DNA of 42,576 bases from Xenorhabdus thuongxuanensis (GCF_001908095.1 NZ_MKGR01000029.1:1-42576); one strand, 5' to 3'. Counted from the first letter of the stretch, positions 1 through 11,877 are shown. Translations and numbers: made by a program. Notes: generated from the letters alone by a model not told the origin.

Positions 1-3000
1 GAGGGCTTAATCGGTTTCTTCGTCAATACCCTGGCCTTGCGCGTCACCCTGAATGAGGCCGTTACTGTTACTGACCTGCTCGCCCAGGTTCGGGAACGGA
101 CGCTGGCGGCCTATGCCCATCAGGATTTCCCCTTTGAGCAGGTGGTGGAAGCCCTCCAGCCCGAACGCCATTTAAGCTACAGTCCGATCTTCCAGGTGAT
201 GCTGGCCTTAAATAATACCCCGGCCCAGACACTGGCGTTACCCGGCATCCAATGCACGCCCATTACACAAATGTACCCCAGCGCGCACTTTGATTTAACC
301 TTATCCCTGACTGAAACCGAAGCCGGTCTGGTCGGTGAACTGGAATATGCCACCGATTTATTCGATACCGCCACCGTTGAGCGGATAGTCGGTTATTTCA
401 ACCAGGTGCTGACTGCCATGGCGGCAGATGACACCCAACGGATTGCCACGTTGCCGATGCTGCCAGAACCCGAGCGGCAACAACTGCTGGTGAACTTCAA
501 CGCGACGCAAACGGATTTCCCGCAAGAGACGTTGATCCACCAACTGTTTGAGGCGCAGACAGAACAGTGTCCTGATGCCACTGCCGTCGTCTACGAAGAC
601 CAAATTCTAAGCTATGGGGAATTAAACCACCGTGCCAATCAGTTGGCACATTATCTGGTTGCGTTGGGGGTACGTCCAGACGATCGGGTCGCCCTCTGTG
701 CTGAACGCCGTCCAGAGATGGTAGTGGGCTTGCTGGCTATCCTGAAAGCCGGCGGGGCTTATGTGCCACTGGATCCCGCTTATCCGGCCGAACGGCTGGC
801 CTATATGCTGGAAGATGCAGCTCCCGTGGCTTTACTGACCCAAGCAGAACTAGCCCAATCAGAGTGGCTCGCCCAGTTTAATGCCTTGCCCACGGTTCTA
901 CTGGATAACCCCGAACCGTGCCTGGCAACCCAACCAACTGACAATCCAGACCCTCAGGCTTTGGGCTTAGCGTCACGCCATCTGGCCTATGTTATTTATA
1001 CTTCCGGTTCAACGGGGCAACCGAAAGGGGTCATGATCGAACATCAGAGCCTGTGCAACTTAATCACCCCCCAGCAAGCGACCCTGGCACTCACCGCCAA
1101 CAGTCGCGTTTTACAGTTCGCCTCAAACAGCTTCGATGCCTGTATTTGGGAATGTTGTATGGCCTTAATGGCCGGTGCCCGTCTCTATCTGGCTCAACGG
1201 GCCAGTCTGTTGCCGGGTGCCATCCTGTCCCGCTACTTAGCAGACCAGGCCATCAGCCATGTTCTCTTGTCACCGACCGCATTGGCCGCCATGGATGCCC
1301 TGCCCGATACCCTGCAAACCTTGCTGGTGGGGGGGGAAGCGTGTCCGCCGACCTTAGTCAAACGCTGGTCACCAGGACGGCAGATGCTCAATGCCTATGG
1401 GCCAACGGAAACCACGGTCTGTGCCACACTCTATCCCTGTGCCTTTTCCGATGACAGTTCAGCAGATAATCCACCCCCGATTGGCCGCCCGATCGCCAAT
1501 ACCCGGGTTTATATCCTGGATGCACACGGCCAGCCCGTTCCTCGCGGGGTGGCGGGGGAAATTTATATCAGCGGGGTGGGGGTCGCCCGCGGCTACCTCA
1601 ATCGCCCTGAGTTGACAGCGGAACGCTTTGTTCCCGACTCATTCTCAACCACACCTAATGCACGCATGTACAAAACCGGTGACCTGGGTCGCTGGCTGCC
1701 CGATGGCAATATTGAATACTTGGGTCGCAATGATTTTCAGGTCAAACTACGTGGCTTCCGCATCGAACTGGGAGAAATCGAAGCCAAACTGACGCAATGT
1801 GACGGCGTACGTGAGGCGGTGGTGATGGCGCGTGAAGATGAACCGGATCAGAAACGACTGGTCGCCTATGTGCAACCCGAAGAGGGAAGCGTATTGGTGC
1901 CCACGGAACTGCGCCAGCAACTGGCGCAGCATCTGGCTGACTATATGCTGCCCAGTGCCTTTGTCATTCTGACCTCTTTCCCGCTCACCCCGAATGGTAA
2001 ACTCGACCGACAGGCTCTGCCGGCTCCCGATTTATCGGCCATCGTAGCGCGCAGCTATGAAACCCCTATCGGTGAGACAGAAATCGCCCTGGCGCAGATT
2101 TGGCAAAAATTATTGGGCCTACAGCAGGTCAGTCGCCATGACCATTTCTTTGAGCTCGGCGGCCATTCACTAATGATTGTTAGTCTAGTCGAAGAATTGC
2201 GCCATCTGGATTGGCAACTCGAGGTTCGCAGTGTATTTGCCTCACCAGTCCTCGCCGATATGGCTCGTGCTATCCAGCATGAGGTCAGCCACTTTGTCGT
2301 GCCACCCAATTGTATCCCCGAAAATTGTACGGCTATCACCCCCGATATGTTGCCACTAGTTTCGCTTTCCCAATTTGAGATTGATACCCTGGTTGAGCAG
2401 ATCCCAGGTGGTGCGAATAATGTGCAGGATATCTATCCGCTGGCTCCCTTGCAGGAAGGGATCTTGTTCCATCATCTGTTACAGACACAGGGAGATAATT
2501 ATCTGCTGCGAAGCTTGCTCGCTTTCGATACCCGTGATCGCCTCGATAGTTTTCTGAATGCCTTGCAACAGGTTATCAACCGTCATGATATCCTGCGCAC
2601 GGCCATTTATTGGCAAGGACTGGAACAGCCGGTGCAAGTAGTTTGGCGTCAAGCTTCGCTGACTATCCGAGAATTCACCCCGACCACGACGGACGATATT
2701 CCTACACAATTACAGGCTTACACCGATCCGCGCCAGCATCAAATCAATTTGAACCAAGCACCCCTCTTTGCCACCGATATCACCCATGATCCGGTACAGG
2801 ATGAATGGCTATTAGCTTTGCGTTTCCATCATCTGGTCAGTGACCATATGACACTGGAGCTGATTTTGGCTGAAATTGCCCAGATACTCCAAGGCAATGG
2901 AAAAACACTGCCCCCTATGTTGCCCTATCGCAACTTTATTGCCCAAACATTCAATGTGCCAATGGCAGAGCATGAAGCCTATTTCCGTACCCAACTGGCG

Positions 3001-6000
3001 GATATTGATGAACCCACCGCCCCCTTTGGGATATTCAGCGTACCCAGCGATAATAATGTTATCAACGAACACCATCTTCTGCTTGATCCCACATTGGCGA
3101 AAACCCTTCGCGCTCAAGTTCGTCGTATGGGTATGAGTTCTAGTGTGCTGTTCCATGTGGCCTGGGCCCAAGTATTAGCCCATATTAGCGGCCGTGATGA
3201 TGTGGTGTTTGGCTCCGTGTTACTGGGTCGATTGCAAGGTGGTGCGGGAGCCGACCGCATATTGGGCATGTTTATCAATACCCTGCCCCTGCGTGTCTCT
3301 CTGGGCGGGCGCACGGTACACGCCATCGTACAAGATACCTACCATAATTTGACCGCCTTGCTGGAGCATGAGCAAGCCCCGCTAGCATTGGCACAACGGT
3401 GCAGTGGCGTGACCCAACCGATGCCACTGTTCAGTACCTTACTGAATTATCGCCATAGCCGGCCAAATACGAATGAGACCGCCTGGGATGGCATGCGCCT
3501 GTTGTTTTCTGAGGAGCGAACTAACTACCCCTTGACCCTCTCAGTGGATGACCTTGGGGAAGATTTCAGCATATCAGTCAAAGCCATCTCGACAATTGAT
3601 CCTGCCCGGATAGCTAATTATTTAGTCACAACTATCAGCAGACTGATCGAAGCCCTAATGAACGAACCCCAGCGGCCAGTTTTGGATCTGTCAATCCTGC
3701 CTGCCGCTGAACGCCAACAGCTACTGGCCGAATTCAACACCACCGAGACTAACTTTCCACAAAACAGCCTGATCCATGAACTGTTTGAGCAACAAGCAGC
3801 CCGCACGCCTGATGCCACCGCTTTAGTCTTCGAAGATCTGTCTTTCAGCTACCGTGAACTGAACTGCCGTGCCAATCGTCTGGCTCATCAGCTAATCGCC
3901 ATGGGGGTACGTCCTGATGATCGTGTGGCTCTCTGTGTTGAACGTAGCCTGGAAATGATGGTGGGCCTGCTGGCTATCCTCAAAGCCGGTGGAGCCTATG
4001 TGCCACTGGACCCAGTCTATCCGGCTGAACGACTGGCTTATATGATAGACGATGCGGCACCGGTAGCTCTGCTTACCCAATCTGCACTCGTTGAAATGCT
4101 GGACACTACCCTGCCCAGCCTATTACTCGATACTCAATTACCCTCTATCTTTGATGAAGAAGCGGAAAACAATCCCGATGCTCAAACGCTGGGACTAACG
4201 CCACACCATCTGGCCTATGTGATTTACACTTCGGGTTCTACGGGACAGCCCAAAGGAGTGATGGTGACACACAGGAATGTCATCAATCTGCAGACAGGAT
4301 TGAATGTAACGCTCGCCCTTAACCCGCCGTGTCGCATAGCCATGAATGCCAGTATTGTGTTCGATGCCTCGGTGAAAATCTGGCTTCAATTACTTTCAGG
4401 TCATACATTGATTATCGTGCCTGAAGAGATCCGTGCCGATAGCCAGCAACTCTGGCGATATTTTGCACACCACCTTGTGGACATATTCGACTGCACGCCA
4501 GTTCAATTACAATGGCTGTTAGAGGTCGGATTGGGAACACAAGCTGGTTATCAACCCCAATTAGCTTTGATTGGTGGTGACACTATCCCCCCTTCAATGT
4601 GGTCCAGACTGCAAGAAATAAAAACTACCCGCTTTATCAACGTTTACGGACCAACAGAATGTACGGTAGACGCCACGCTCTGTCCGATTGGTTTATCATT
4701 GTCACAACCCAGCATTGGTCAGCCAATAGCTAACACTCAGATCTATATTCTGGATACACAAGGCCAGTTGCTGCCTCTTGGCGTTGCCGGTGAGATTTAT
4801 ATTGGTGGCACCGGTGTGGCTCGTGGCTATCTCAATCGCCCTGAGTTGACAGCGGAACGCTTTGTTCCCAACCCGTTCTCAACCACACCTAATGCACGAA
4901 TGTACAAAACCGGTGACCTGGGTCGCTGGCTGCCCGATGGCAATATTGAATACCTGGGCCGCAATGATTTTCAGGTCAAACTACGTGGCTTCCGCATCGA
5001 ACTGGGAGAAATCGAAGCCAAACTCATCCAGTGTGACGGCGTACGTGAAGCTGTGGTGATGTCTCGCGAAGATGAACCGGGTCAGAAACGGCTGGTGGCC
5101 TACCTGTTACCGTTGGAAGGGGTTGCATTGGTGCCCGCAGAACTGCGTCAGCAACTGGCTCAGCACCTTGCCGATTATATGCTGCCCAGTGCCTTCGTCA
5201 CGTTAGCCACTTTCCCGTTAACCCCTAACGGCAAACTCGACCGTCAGGCTCTGCCTGCCCCCGATCTTTCTGCTTTTGTGACGCATAGCTATGAATCTCC
5301 CATCGGCAAGGCGGAAACCGCTCTGGCCCAGATCTGGCAAGATTTACTGGGGCTGGAAAGGATCAGTCGCCATGACCATTTCTTTGAGCTCGGCGGGCAC
5401 TCGCTGCTCGCTGTACAGTTGTTGAATCACATGCGTGAACAAAATATGCAAGTTTCACTGACCACTTTGTTCGCCCATCCAACATTATGTGATCTAGCCT
5501 TGGCTGTTAAGGAACAATTCGTCATGCCAATATCTCCATTTGATGAAAATCCTGTACCGCTCAGTCCGGCCGGCACTTTGCTACCATTATTCTTGGTGCA
5601 TGAAACTTTCGGTGATCCACTGGTGTATTCTCCCCTGGCTACCCTGTTACCACCTGAACTTCCGGTTTATGCCTTACAGGCGCTCGGCATCCATACACTG
5701 GAACATCCGCCGGTGTCGATTGAAGCACTGGCTGCCTGCCATATTCAGGCCATTCGCCGTATCCAACCACGAGGGCCTTATCGTCTGATGGGCTGGTCGA
5801 TTGGCGGTTTGATTGCCTATGAGATAGCCCAACAATTAACAAGTGACGGTGAGACAGTCGAGTTTCTCGGTATGATCGATTCCTATTATCATGCCCATAA
5901 AGATAATAGTGACCTCTCAACAATTGCCGAACAATCTGTAAACGAGGAAGAAAGACGAATAGGATTAGTCATTAACGTACTACATGCCCAAGGGATTATT

Positions 6001-7200
6001 GACGATAAAAGGGATTTGGCCGAGCTGCAAAACCTCAATGACGTGGATCAGGTACTTGATCACTTTATTGAACACCAGTGGTTGCCGGCGGGTATCACGC
6101 GCGAAGATATTCTCCTGCGTGTCTATACCTCCGAGATGATTTCACAGCTTAGTCAAGGGTACATCGCGCAAAAATCTGCCTTACCTGTCCACCTCTATAC
6201 TGCGGAAGAGTCAGTCAACAGCGATAGTTGGCATGGCTGGCATGATATTGTTGGTCACGATTCGGTGCTCCACCCTATCGGCGGGACGCATTTCTCCATC
6301 ATGCATCCTCCCCTGCTAAACCAAGTCGTGGATTCAGTCACTGAAAACTTGCGGGATGTTCCTGCTTTCGACCCACTGGTTATTATTCAGCAGGGCTCTC
6401 CATCTGTATCGCCGCTATTTTGCCTGCCTGGTGCCGGCGCCAGCCCGTCCAGTTTGCTCGAACTGGCTCTATCGTTCCCACAGCAACTTCCAATATATGT
6501 TTTACAGGCTCGTGGGTTCACGATTGAGCATCATTTTCCTTACAGCAGTGTCGAAGGGGCGGCCCGTGCCTATATCCAGAATATCCGGAAAGTTCAACCT
6601 CATGGCCCTTATCACCTGCTAGGCCACTCTTTTGGTGGCTGGATTGCTTTTGAAATAGCCTTGCAATTGCAAGCTGAAGGAGAACAAGTATCCGAACTTA
6701 TTCTTATCGATACCGATGAACCTGACCAGCAAGGAAGTGCCCTCAAGTCAGTCAACCGTACTGAGACAATCATGGAGTTGATCGATATCTATAATATGAT
6801 ATTAAACCAGTCCCTTCCGCTCACCAGACAAGATTTTGATGATCTGTCCCCAGATGAACAAATTCAGCATCTGCACAGTGCTCTGGTTAAGGTCGGTCTC
6901 TTTCCGGCAAAAACACCAATATCACTGTTGCAAGGGATTGTTCGCGTTATGCAGGCTAATCTGAACACGGGCTATATACCTCGTACCCGTTATGAGGGAT
7001 CTGTACATCTGATTAACGCAGAAGAAGGCAATAAGGATAAAAGGAGAACTCGCGAAACTCAATGGCGTCTTCATGTAGCTGAACTCAATACGATGGTTGT
7101 GTCCGGCAATCATATGACCATGTTGTCCGCACCCCATGTCAGGCAATGGATAACCAGCCTATGGCAAAATATCGAGAAATTTAATCAATTGAGTGGGTAA
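1..7200 (+). CDS. Nonribosomal peptide synthetase, C-terminal part (partial)
   Basis: The frame is open from base 1, so the gene starts outside the window; 2399 residues are visible. Counting codons from base 1, the order is: end of a condensation domain (IGFFVNTLALR motif at the start), A1 (about 160-690), T1 (GGHS serine near 723), a dual epimerisation/condensation domain (about 800-1220), A2 (about 1240-1770), T2 (serine near 1801), and two thioesterases with GWSIGG (serine 1933) and GHSFGG (serine 2210). The dual E/C call rests on HHLLQTQGD, matching HH[I/L]x4GD; the active site is HHLVSDH. By alignment to GrsA, A1 reads DAWLLGAVCK (hydrophobic, possibly Leu or aromatic) and A2 reads DAKDLGVVDK, the surfactin-type Glu code. 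I infer that the A1 residue is epimerised to D, that Glu (or Gln) is last, and that the tandem TE releases or cyclises the peptide. No later NRPS gene follows, so this is the terminal subunit. Confidence 0.95.
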   Translation, partial: EGLIGFFVNTLALRVTLNEAVTVTDLLAQVRERTLAAYAHQDFPFEQVVEALQPERHLSYSPIFQVMLALNNTPAQTLALPGIQCTPITQMYPSAHFDLTLSLTETEAGLVGELEYATDLFDTATVERIVGYFNQVLTAMAADDTQRIATLPMLPEPERQQLLVNFNATQTDFPQETLIHQLFEAQTEQCPDATAVVYEDQILSYGELNHRANQLAHYLVALGVRPDDRVALCAERRPEMVVGLLAILKAGGAYVPLDPAYPAERLAYMLEDAAPVALLTQAELAQSEWLAQFNALPTVLLDNPEPCLATQPTDNPDPQALGLASRHLAYVIYTSGSTGQPKGVMIEHQSLCNLITPQQATLALTANSRVLQFASNSFDACIWECCMALMAGARLYLAQRASLLPGAILSRYLADQAISHVLLSPTALAAMDALPDTLQTLLVGGEACPPTLVKRWSPGRQMLNAYGPTETTVCATLYPCAFSDDSSADNPPPIGRPIANTRVYILDAHGQPVPRGVAGEIYISGVGVARGYLNRPELTAERFVPDSFSTTPNARMYKTGDLGRWLPDGNIEYLGRNDFQVKLRGFRIELGEIEAKLTQCDGVREAVVMAREDEPDQKRLVAYVQPEEGSVLVPTELRQQLAQHLADYMLPSAFVILTSFPLTPNGKLDRQALPAPDLSAIVARSYETPIGETEIALAQIWQKLLGLQQVSRHDHFFELGGHSLMIVSLVEELRHLDWQLEVRSVFASPVLADMARAIQHEVSHFVVPPNCIPENCTAITPDMLPLVSLSQFEIDTLVEQIPGGANNVQDIYPLAPLQEGILFHHLLQTQGDNYLLRSLLAFDTRDRLDSFLNALQQVINRHDILRTAIYWQGLEQPVQVVWRQASLTIREFTPTTTDDIPTQLQAYTDPRQHQINLNQAPLFATDITHDPVQDEWLLALRFHHLVSDHMTLELILAEIAQILQGNGKTLPPMLPYRNFIAQTFNVPMAEHEAYFRTQLADIDEPTAPFGIFSVPSDNNVINEHHLLLDPTLAKTLRAQVRRMGMSSSVLFHVAWAQVLAHISGRDDVVFGSVLLGRLQGGAGADRILGMFINTLPLRVSLGGRTVHAIVQDTYHNLTALLEHEQAPLALAQRCSGVTQPMPLFSTLLNYRHSRPNTNETAWDGMRLLFSEERTNYPLTLSVDDLGEDFSISVKAISTIDPARIANYLVTTISRLIEALMNEPQRPVLDLSILPAAERQQLLAEFNTTETNFPQNSLIHELFEQQAARTPDATALVFEDLSFSYRELNCRANRLAHQLIAMGVRPDDRVALCVERSLEMMVGLLAILKAGGAYVPLDPVYPAERLAYMIDDAAPVALLTQSALVEMLDTTLPSLLLDTQLPSIFDEEAENNPDAQTLGLTPHHLAYVIYTSGSTGQPKGVMVTHRNVINLQTGLNVTLALNPPCRIAMNASIVFDASVKIWLQLLSGHTLIIVPEEIRADSQQLWRYFAHHLVDIFDCTPVQLQWLLEVGLGTQAGYQPQLALIGGDTIPPSMWSRLQEIKTTRFINVYGPTECTVDATLCPIGLSLSQPSIGQPIANTQIYILDTQGQLLPLGVAGEIYIGGTGVARGYLNRPELTAERFVPNPFSTTPNARMYKTGDLGRWLPDGNIEYLGRNDFQVKLRGFRIELGEIEAKLIQCDGVREAVVMSREDEPGQKRLVAYLLPLEGVALVPAELRQQLAQHLADYMLPSAFVTLATFPLTPNGKLDRQALPAPDLSAFVTHSYESPIGKAETALAQIWQDLLGLERISRHDHFFELGGHSLLAVQLLNHMREQNMQVSLTTLFAHPTLCDLALAVKEQFVMPISPFDENPVPLSPAGTLLPLFLVHETFGDPLVYSPLATLLPPELPVYALQALGIHTLEHPPVSIEALAACHIQAIRRIQPRGPYRLMGWSIGGLIAYEIAQQLTSDGETVEFLGMIDSYYHAHKDNSDLSTIAEQSVNEEERRIGLVINVLHAQGIIDDKRDLAELQNLNDVDQVLDHFIEHQWLPAGITREDILLRVYTSEMISQLSQGYIAQKSALPVHLYTAEESVNSDSWHGWHDIVGHDSVLHPIGGTHFSIMHPPLLNQVVDSVTENLRDVPAFDPLVIIQQGSPSVSPLFCLPGAGASPSSLLELALSFPQQLPIYVLQARGFTIEHHFPYSSVEGAARAYIQNIRKVQPHGPYHLLGHSFGGWIAFEIALQLQAEGEQVSELILIDTDEPDQQGSALKSVNRTETIMELIDIYNMILNQSLPLTRQDFDDLSPDEQIQHLHSALVKVGLFPAKTPISLLQGIVRVMQANLNTGYIPRTRYEGSVHLINAEEGNKDKRRTRETQWRLHVAELNTMVVSGNHMTMLSAPHVRQWITSLWQNIEKFNQLSG

Positions 7201-7237
7201 CCTGATATCCAAGTATCAATTTGATTAACTGATATAT

Positions 7238-7295
7238 CCAATAGATTTCAAACTGCCGCTATGCTGCAACTTGAAATCTATTGGGTTCTTTTTTT
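7238..7295 (+). terminator. Intrinsic terminator after the NRPS gene
   Basis: A 14-bp perfect stem (CCAATAGATTTCAA pairing with TTGAAATCTATTGG) is followed by a T-rich run (TTCTTTTTTT). It lies 37 bp after the NRPS stop, between convergent genes. The loop contains a GCCGC/GCAGC-rich stretch that resembles dispersed palindromic repeats common in enterobacterial genomes, so it may be both a repeat unit and a terminator. Confidence 0.8.
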
Positions 7296-7343
7296 CGAAT
7301 ACAAAACGCGAATAACATATTGTTCAAAAAAATAAATAGTTAT

Positions 7344-8426
7344 TCAATCGGCTCGTTGTTCTAATTCTCTAACCAGTGGGATCACGTTTCTACCAAAATA
7401 CTCTAGCTCTTCCTGCATATGCAAAAATCCAAGCAATATCAGATTTACACCTGCCTTTTTATATTCGATAATTCGCTGAGCTATTTGTAATGGTGTGCCA
7501 ATAAGGTTGGTTTTAAAGCCGTCATTATACTGTACAAGATCTTCGAAAGTTGATTTTGCCCAGTTCCCTTCTTTTTCCGGTGATGCATTTCCCGCATTTT
7601 GTACTTCATGATGGAAACTTTTCACCGCGTCAAAATCACTGTTATCTAAAATATCCTGTAGTACTGCACGAGCGTCTCTCTCATCATCACGGGCAATAGC
7701 AAAACCATTAACGCCTATTTTTACTTGATGATTATTCAATAACGCTTTAGCTCTGATATCTTCGATTTGTTTGTGAATATATTCCACACTGCCACCATTA
7801 GTAAAATACCAATCGGAAACGCGCGCAGCCATGTCTCTGGCTGCTCTGGAACTTCCTCCTTGAAAAATTTCCGGTAATGGTGCCAGTGGCTTGGGGTTTA
7901 AAACATAATCATGAAAACGATAAAAATCACCAGAAAAACTGAAAGCAGGTTGCGACCAAATCCCTTTCAAGCAACGGATAAATTCTTCAGAACGTAAATA
8001 GCGTTCTTCATGATCCAACCATGGTTCACCAATCGCTTTAAACTCACCGCGAAACCAACCGCTAACAATATTAACCGCAATACGGGAACCATAAAGCTGA
8101 CTGATTGTTGCTACCTGTTTAGCGGCCAACACCGGTTTCCAAGGTCCAGGTAAAAGGGCTGCAATGATTTTCAATTTGTTTGTTACTGAAAGCAGATCTT
8201 GCGAAAAAGCCATCGATTCATGCTGATTTTCAGCACCATATCCAGCAGTAAATCTAATTTGGGTCAATGCATAGTCAAAACCTACATTTTCGGCGATTTG
8301 AGCCAACCTGCGATTATAAGTATGATCCCAGCCAGTACGTTGCTGGATTTTACTTATAACTAATCCACCTGAAACATTGGGTACCCAATAAGCAAATTTA
8401 ATGGGTTGAGAATTGAATTCAGCCAT
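7344..8426 (-). CDS. sfnG: FMNH2-dependent monooxygenase, SfnG-like (dimethylsulfone monooxygenase family)
   Basis: This 360-residue protein is of the bacterial luciferase-like (TIM barrel) flavin monooxygenase family. Supporting segments are FAYWVPNVSGG near the N-terminus, NIVSGWFRGEFKA, ERYLRSEEFI and EIFQGGSSRAARDMAA, which are typical of the SsuD/SfnG group; the overall pattern looks closest to SfnG. Known SfnG enzymes use FMNH2 and O2 to cleave dimethylsulfone to methanesulfinate and formaldehyde. A GGAGG lies four bases before the ATG, which fixes the start. It is divergent from frmA-fghA, which remove formaldehyde, a context that fits a formaldehyde-releasing reaction. No flavin reductase or sulfonate transporter is adjacent, so the substrate is an inference; other alkanesulfonate or heterocycle monooxygenases are possible. 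Confidence 0.75.
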   Translation of the reverse strand: MAEFNSQPIKFAYWVPNVSGGLVISKIQQRTGWDHTYNRRLAQIAENVGFDYALTQIRFTAGYGAENQHESMAFSQDLLSVTNKLKIIAALLPGPWKPVLAAKQVATISQLYGSRIAVNIVSGWFRGEFKAIGEPWLDHEERYLRSEEFIRCLKGIWSQPAFSFSGDFYRFHDYVLNPKPLAPLPEIFQGGSSRAARDMAARVSDWYFTNGGSVEYIHKQIEDIRAKALLNNHQVKIGVNGFAIARDDERDARAVLQDILDNSDFDAVKSFHHEVQNAGNASPEKEGNWAKSTFEDLVQYNDGFKTNLIGTPLQIAQRIIEYKKAGVNLILLGFLHMQEELEYFGRNVIPLVRELEQRAD

Positions 8427-9926
<1,500 letters not shown>

Positions 9927-9950
9927 TTAAATCTGGATCGTAGACAGAAA

Positions 9951-9973
9951 ACCGTGTTGCACTCCAACACGGT
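9951..9973 (+). other. Hairpin between frmA and fghA
   Basis: ACCGTGTTG pairs perfectly with CAACACGGT around a five-base loop. There is no following T run, so it looks more like an RNA-processing or stability element than a terminator. It would lie inside a frmA-fghA transcript. Confidence 0.5.
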
Positions 9974-10026
9974 ATCTGACAAGTAATAAAATAATCACTG
10001 CAACAAATGACTTTAGAGAGGAAGTA

Positions 10027-10872
10027 ATGGAAAGAATCGAACATCACGCTTGTTTTGGTGGATGGCAGGATGTCTATCAACATGAATCAAAAGTTTTGGA
10101 TTGCGAGATGCGTTTTGCCATTTTCTTGCCTCCTGAGATTAAAGACAGAAGATTACCTGTCCTTTACTGGCTCTCTGGCTTGACCTGTACAGAGCAAAAT
10201 TTCATAACAAAATCAGGTGTTCAACGTTATGCTGCTGAACAGGGTATCGTCATTGTTGTTCCAGATACCAGCCCACGAGGTGATGATGTCGCTGACGATC
10301 CGGCCTATGGTCTTGGAAAAGGTGCTGGCTTTTATCTCAATGCATCAGAACACCCTTGGGCTTCACACTATCGTATGTATGATTATGTTGTTTCAGAACT
10401 TCCCAACCTGATTGAAACACACTTTGCGGTAACGAATATACGAGCAATCAGTGGACATTCAATGGGAGGTCATGGTGCAATGATCGTTGCATTGAAAAAT
10501 CCAGGACGTTATTGCAGTGTATCGGCATTCTCACCTATTGTGGCTCCTGGCCAGGTTCCGTGGGGAATAAAAGCATTTTCAGCCTATCTTGGTGAAGATA
10601 CATCGGATTGGAAACAGTATGACACTGTAGAACTGATCAAAAATGCAAAAGAACAGCTTCCTATTTTGATTGACCAAGGTCTCAATGATGGCTTTTTGGA
10701 TGAACAGTTACGCCCTCATTTATTGCAAGATATTTGCGATGAAACCGGTTATCCAGTAATTATCAATCTTCGGCCAGAATATGATCATAGCTACTATTTT
10801 ATCGCCAGCTTTATTGAGGATCATATCACTTATCATACCAAAGCAATGCAAAAGTATATTGAGCGGAAATAA
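10027..10872 (+). CDS. fghA: S-formylglutathione hydrolase
   Basis: This 281-residue protein is full length for the esterase D / FrmB-YeiG family. It hydrolyses S-formylglutathione to formate and glutathione in the cytoplasm, completing the formaldehyde detoxification begun by FrmA. Typical segments are LPVLYWLSGLTCTEQNF (oxyanion region), PDTSPRGDDVADDP, the nucleophile elbow GHSMGGHGA, and RPEYDHSYYFI with the catalytic His; the likely Asp is in DQGLNDGFL. An SD (GAGAGGAAGT) precedes the ATG. It is convergent with the next gene, the minus-strand hydrolase. Confidence 0.95.
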   Translation: MERIEHHACFGGWQDVYQHESKVLDCEMRFAIFLPPEIKDRRLPVLYWLSGLTCTEQNFITKSGVQRYAAEQGIVIVVPDTSPRGDDVADDPAYGLGKGAGFYLNASEHPWASHYRMYDYVVSELPNLIETHFAVTNIRAISGHSMGGHGAMIVALKNPGRYCSVSAFSPIVAPGQVPWGIKAFSAYLGEDTSDWKQYDTVELIKNAKEQLPILIDQGLNDGFLDEQLRPHLLQDICDETGYPVIINLRPEYDHSYYFIASFIEDHITYHTKAMQKYIERK

Positions 10873-10913
10873 TTAGTCTTCAGTCGAGATAGCCACAATT
10901 TCCGTTTCAGGTA

Positions 10914-11825
10914 TTATTCTGTCTCCCGTAAATTAGACCAATCTTGGGTTAAGTTTTTATATAAGTAAGGAGCAACAGCAAAAACACAATCCAAATGGGA
11001 ACACTCTGGTAAAACACTCACTTTGAGGGATGGAGAACCATATCTAGTGGCAAATTCTTCCATCTCCGTGGGAGAAAACAGCTCATCCTTTTCGGCAATT
11101 AAAAAGTGTGCAGGTAAAGGTAAAACAGCCAATTGCTTATCTGGATAGCGCGGCGTCAAAGCATTCGCCATATTGACGCTATAACGCTCAACAAAACCAT
11201 TCATAGATGCAAGCACTTCTTCAGAAAAGTGGAGCTTAACGGCTAAAGTTTGCCCACAAAACAACCCCCTACTCAAAGCATTTATGATAAACGGCCACTG
11301 ATTTATCTCAGCAAAAGGTGGGGAACCGTCATGCAGACGTTTAAAATTAGCAAACGGTCCTAACTCACATGCCAGCATAAATAAGCCATCAACTTTATGT
11401 TGTGGACAATGACGAGTGAAATAATTTAACAGCATGCCTGCACCGCTAGAATGACCAAACAAATAGAGACGCGCCAGAGGGAAAAGGCGCTTCATCTCTT
11501 GAAGCATAATGTCAACATCACTCCAAATTCTCTCTGGAGAATCCACTGTACCTCTTGCACCGTCGGATTGCCCATGACCACGAATATCGACCAGACACAC
11601 GGCCAAAGGAGCCATCATGCACAATTTTTGAGCGAAAATACCATAACCAGCCTGACTGTTTACACCACCTCCATGATAGGCGACAACGATCCCCCTGACT
11701 TGCTCTACAGATCGGTACAACTTATAACTTAGACCTTCTACGTTTCCTACAGTACAGTTTGTCTCTTTACCTAATATACGAGCGTAATAAGTAACCTTGT
11801 CGATGTAGCCGCTAAAATCTATCAA
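10914..11825 (-). CDS. Alpha/beta hydrolase of the lysophospholipase / monoacylglycerol lipase type
   Basis: This is a 303-residue cytoplasmic alpha/beta hydrolase. Visible features are YHGGGVNSQAGYG (oxyanion strand-loop), VDIRGHGQSDG (typical of Hydrolase_4 lipases), the nucleophile elbow GHSSGAG, AEKDELFSPTE (acid) and ECSHLDCVF (His). Substrate cannot be told from sequence; monoacylglycerol, lysophospholipid or an ester in a secondary metabolite are options. The start is TTG, supported by GGAAG eight bases upstream; no in-frame ATG lies nearby. It converges on fghA with only about 40 bp between them. Confidence 0.8.
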   Translation of the reverse strand: MIDFSGYIDKVTYYARILGKETNCTVGNVEGLSYKLYRSVEQVRGIVVAYHGGGVNSQAGYGIFAQKLCMMAPLAVCLVDIRGHGQSDGARGTVDSPERIWSDVDIMLQEMKRLFPLARLYLFGHSSGAGMLLNYFTRHCPQHKVDGLFMLACELGPFANFKRLHDGSPPFAEINQWPFIINALSRGLFCGQTLAVKLHFSEEVLASMNGFVERYSVNMANALTPRYPDKQLAVLPLPAHFLIAEKDELFSPTEMEEFATRYGSPSLKVSVLPECSHLDCVFAVAPYLYKNLTQDWSNLRETE

Positions 11826-11877
11826 TGTGAATTCTTCCGTATTTTATTAGGACGTATTGATGTTTCATGTTCATTAT

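Noticed and set aside
1053-1454. 133-codon plus-strand ORF in another frame of the NRPS
   Set aside because: It overlaps adenylation domain 1, whose motifs are all in the main frame.
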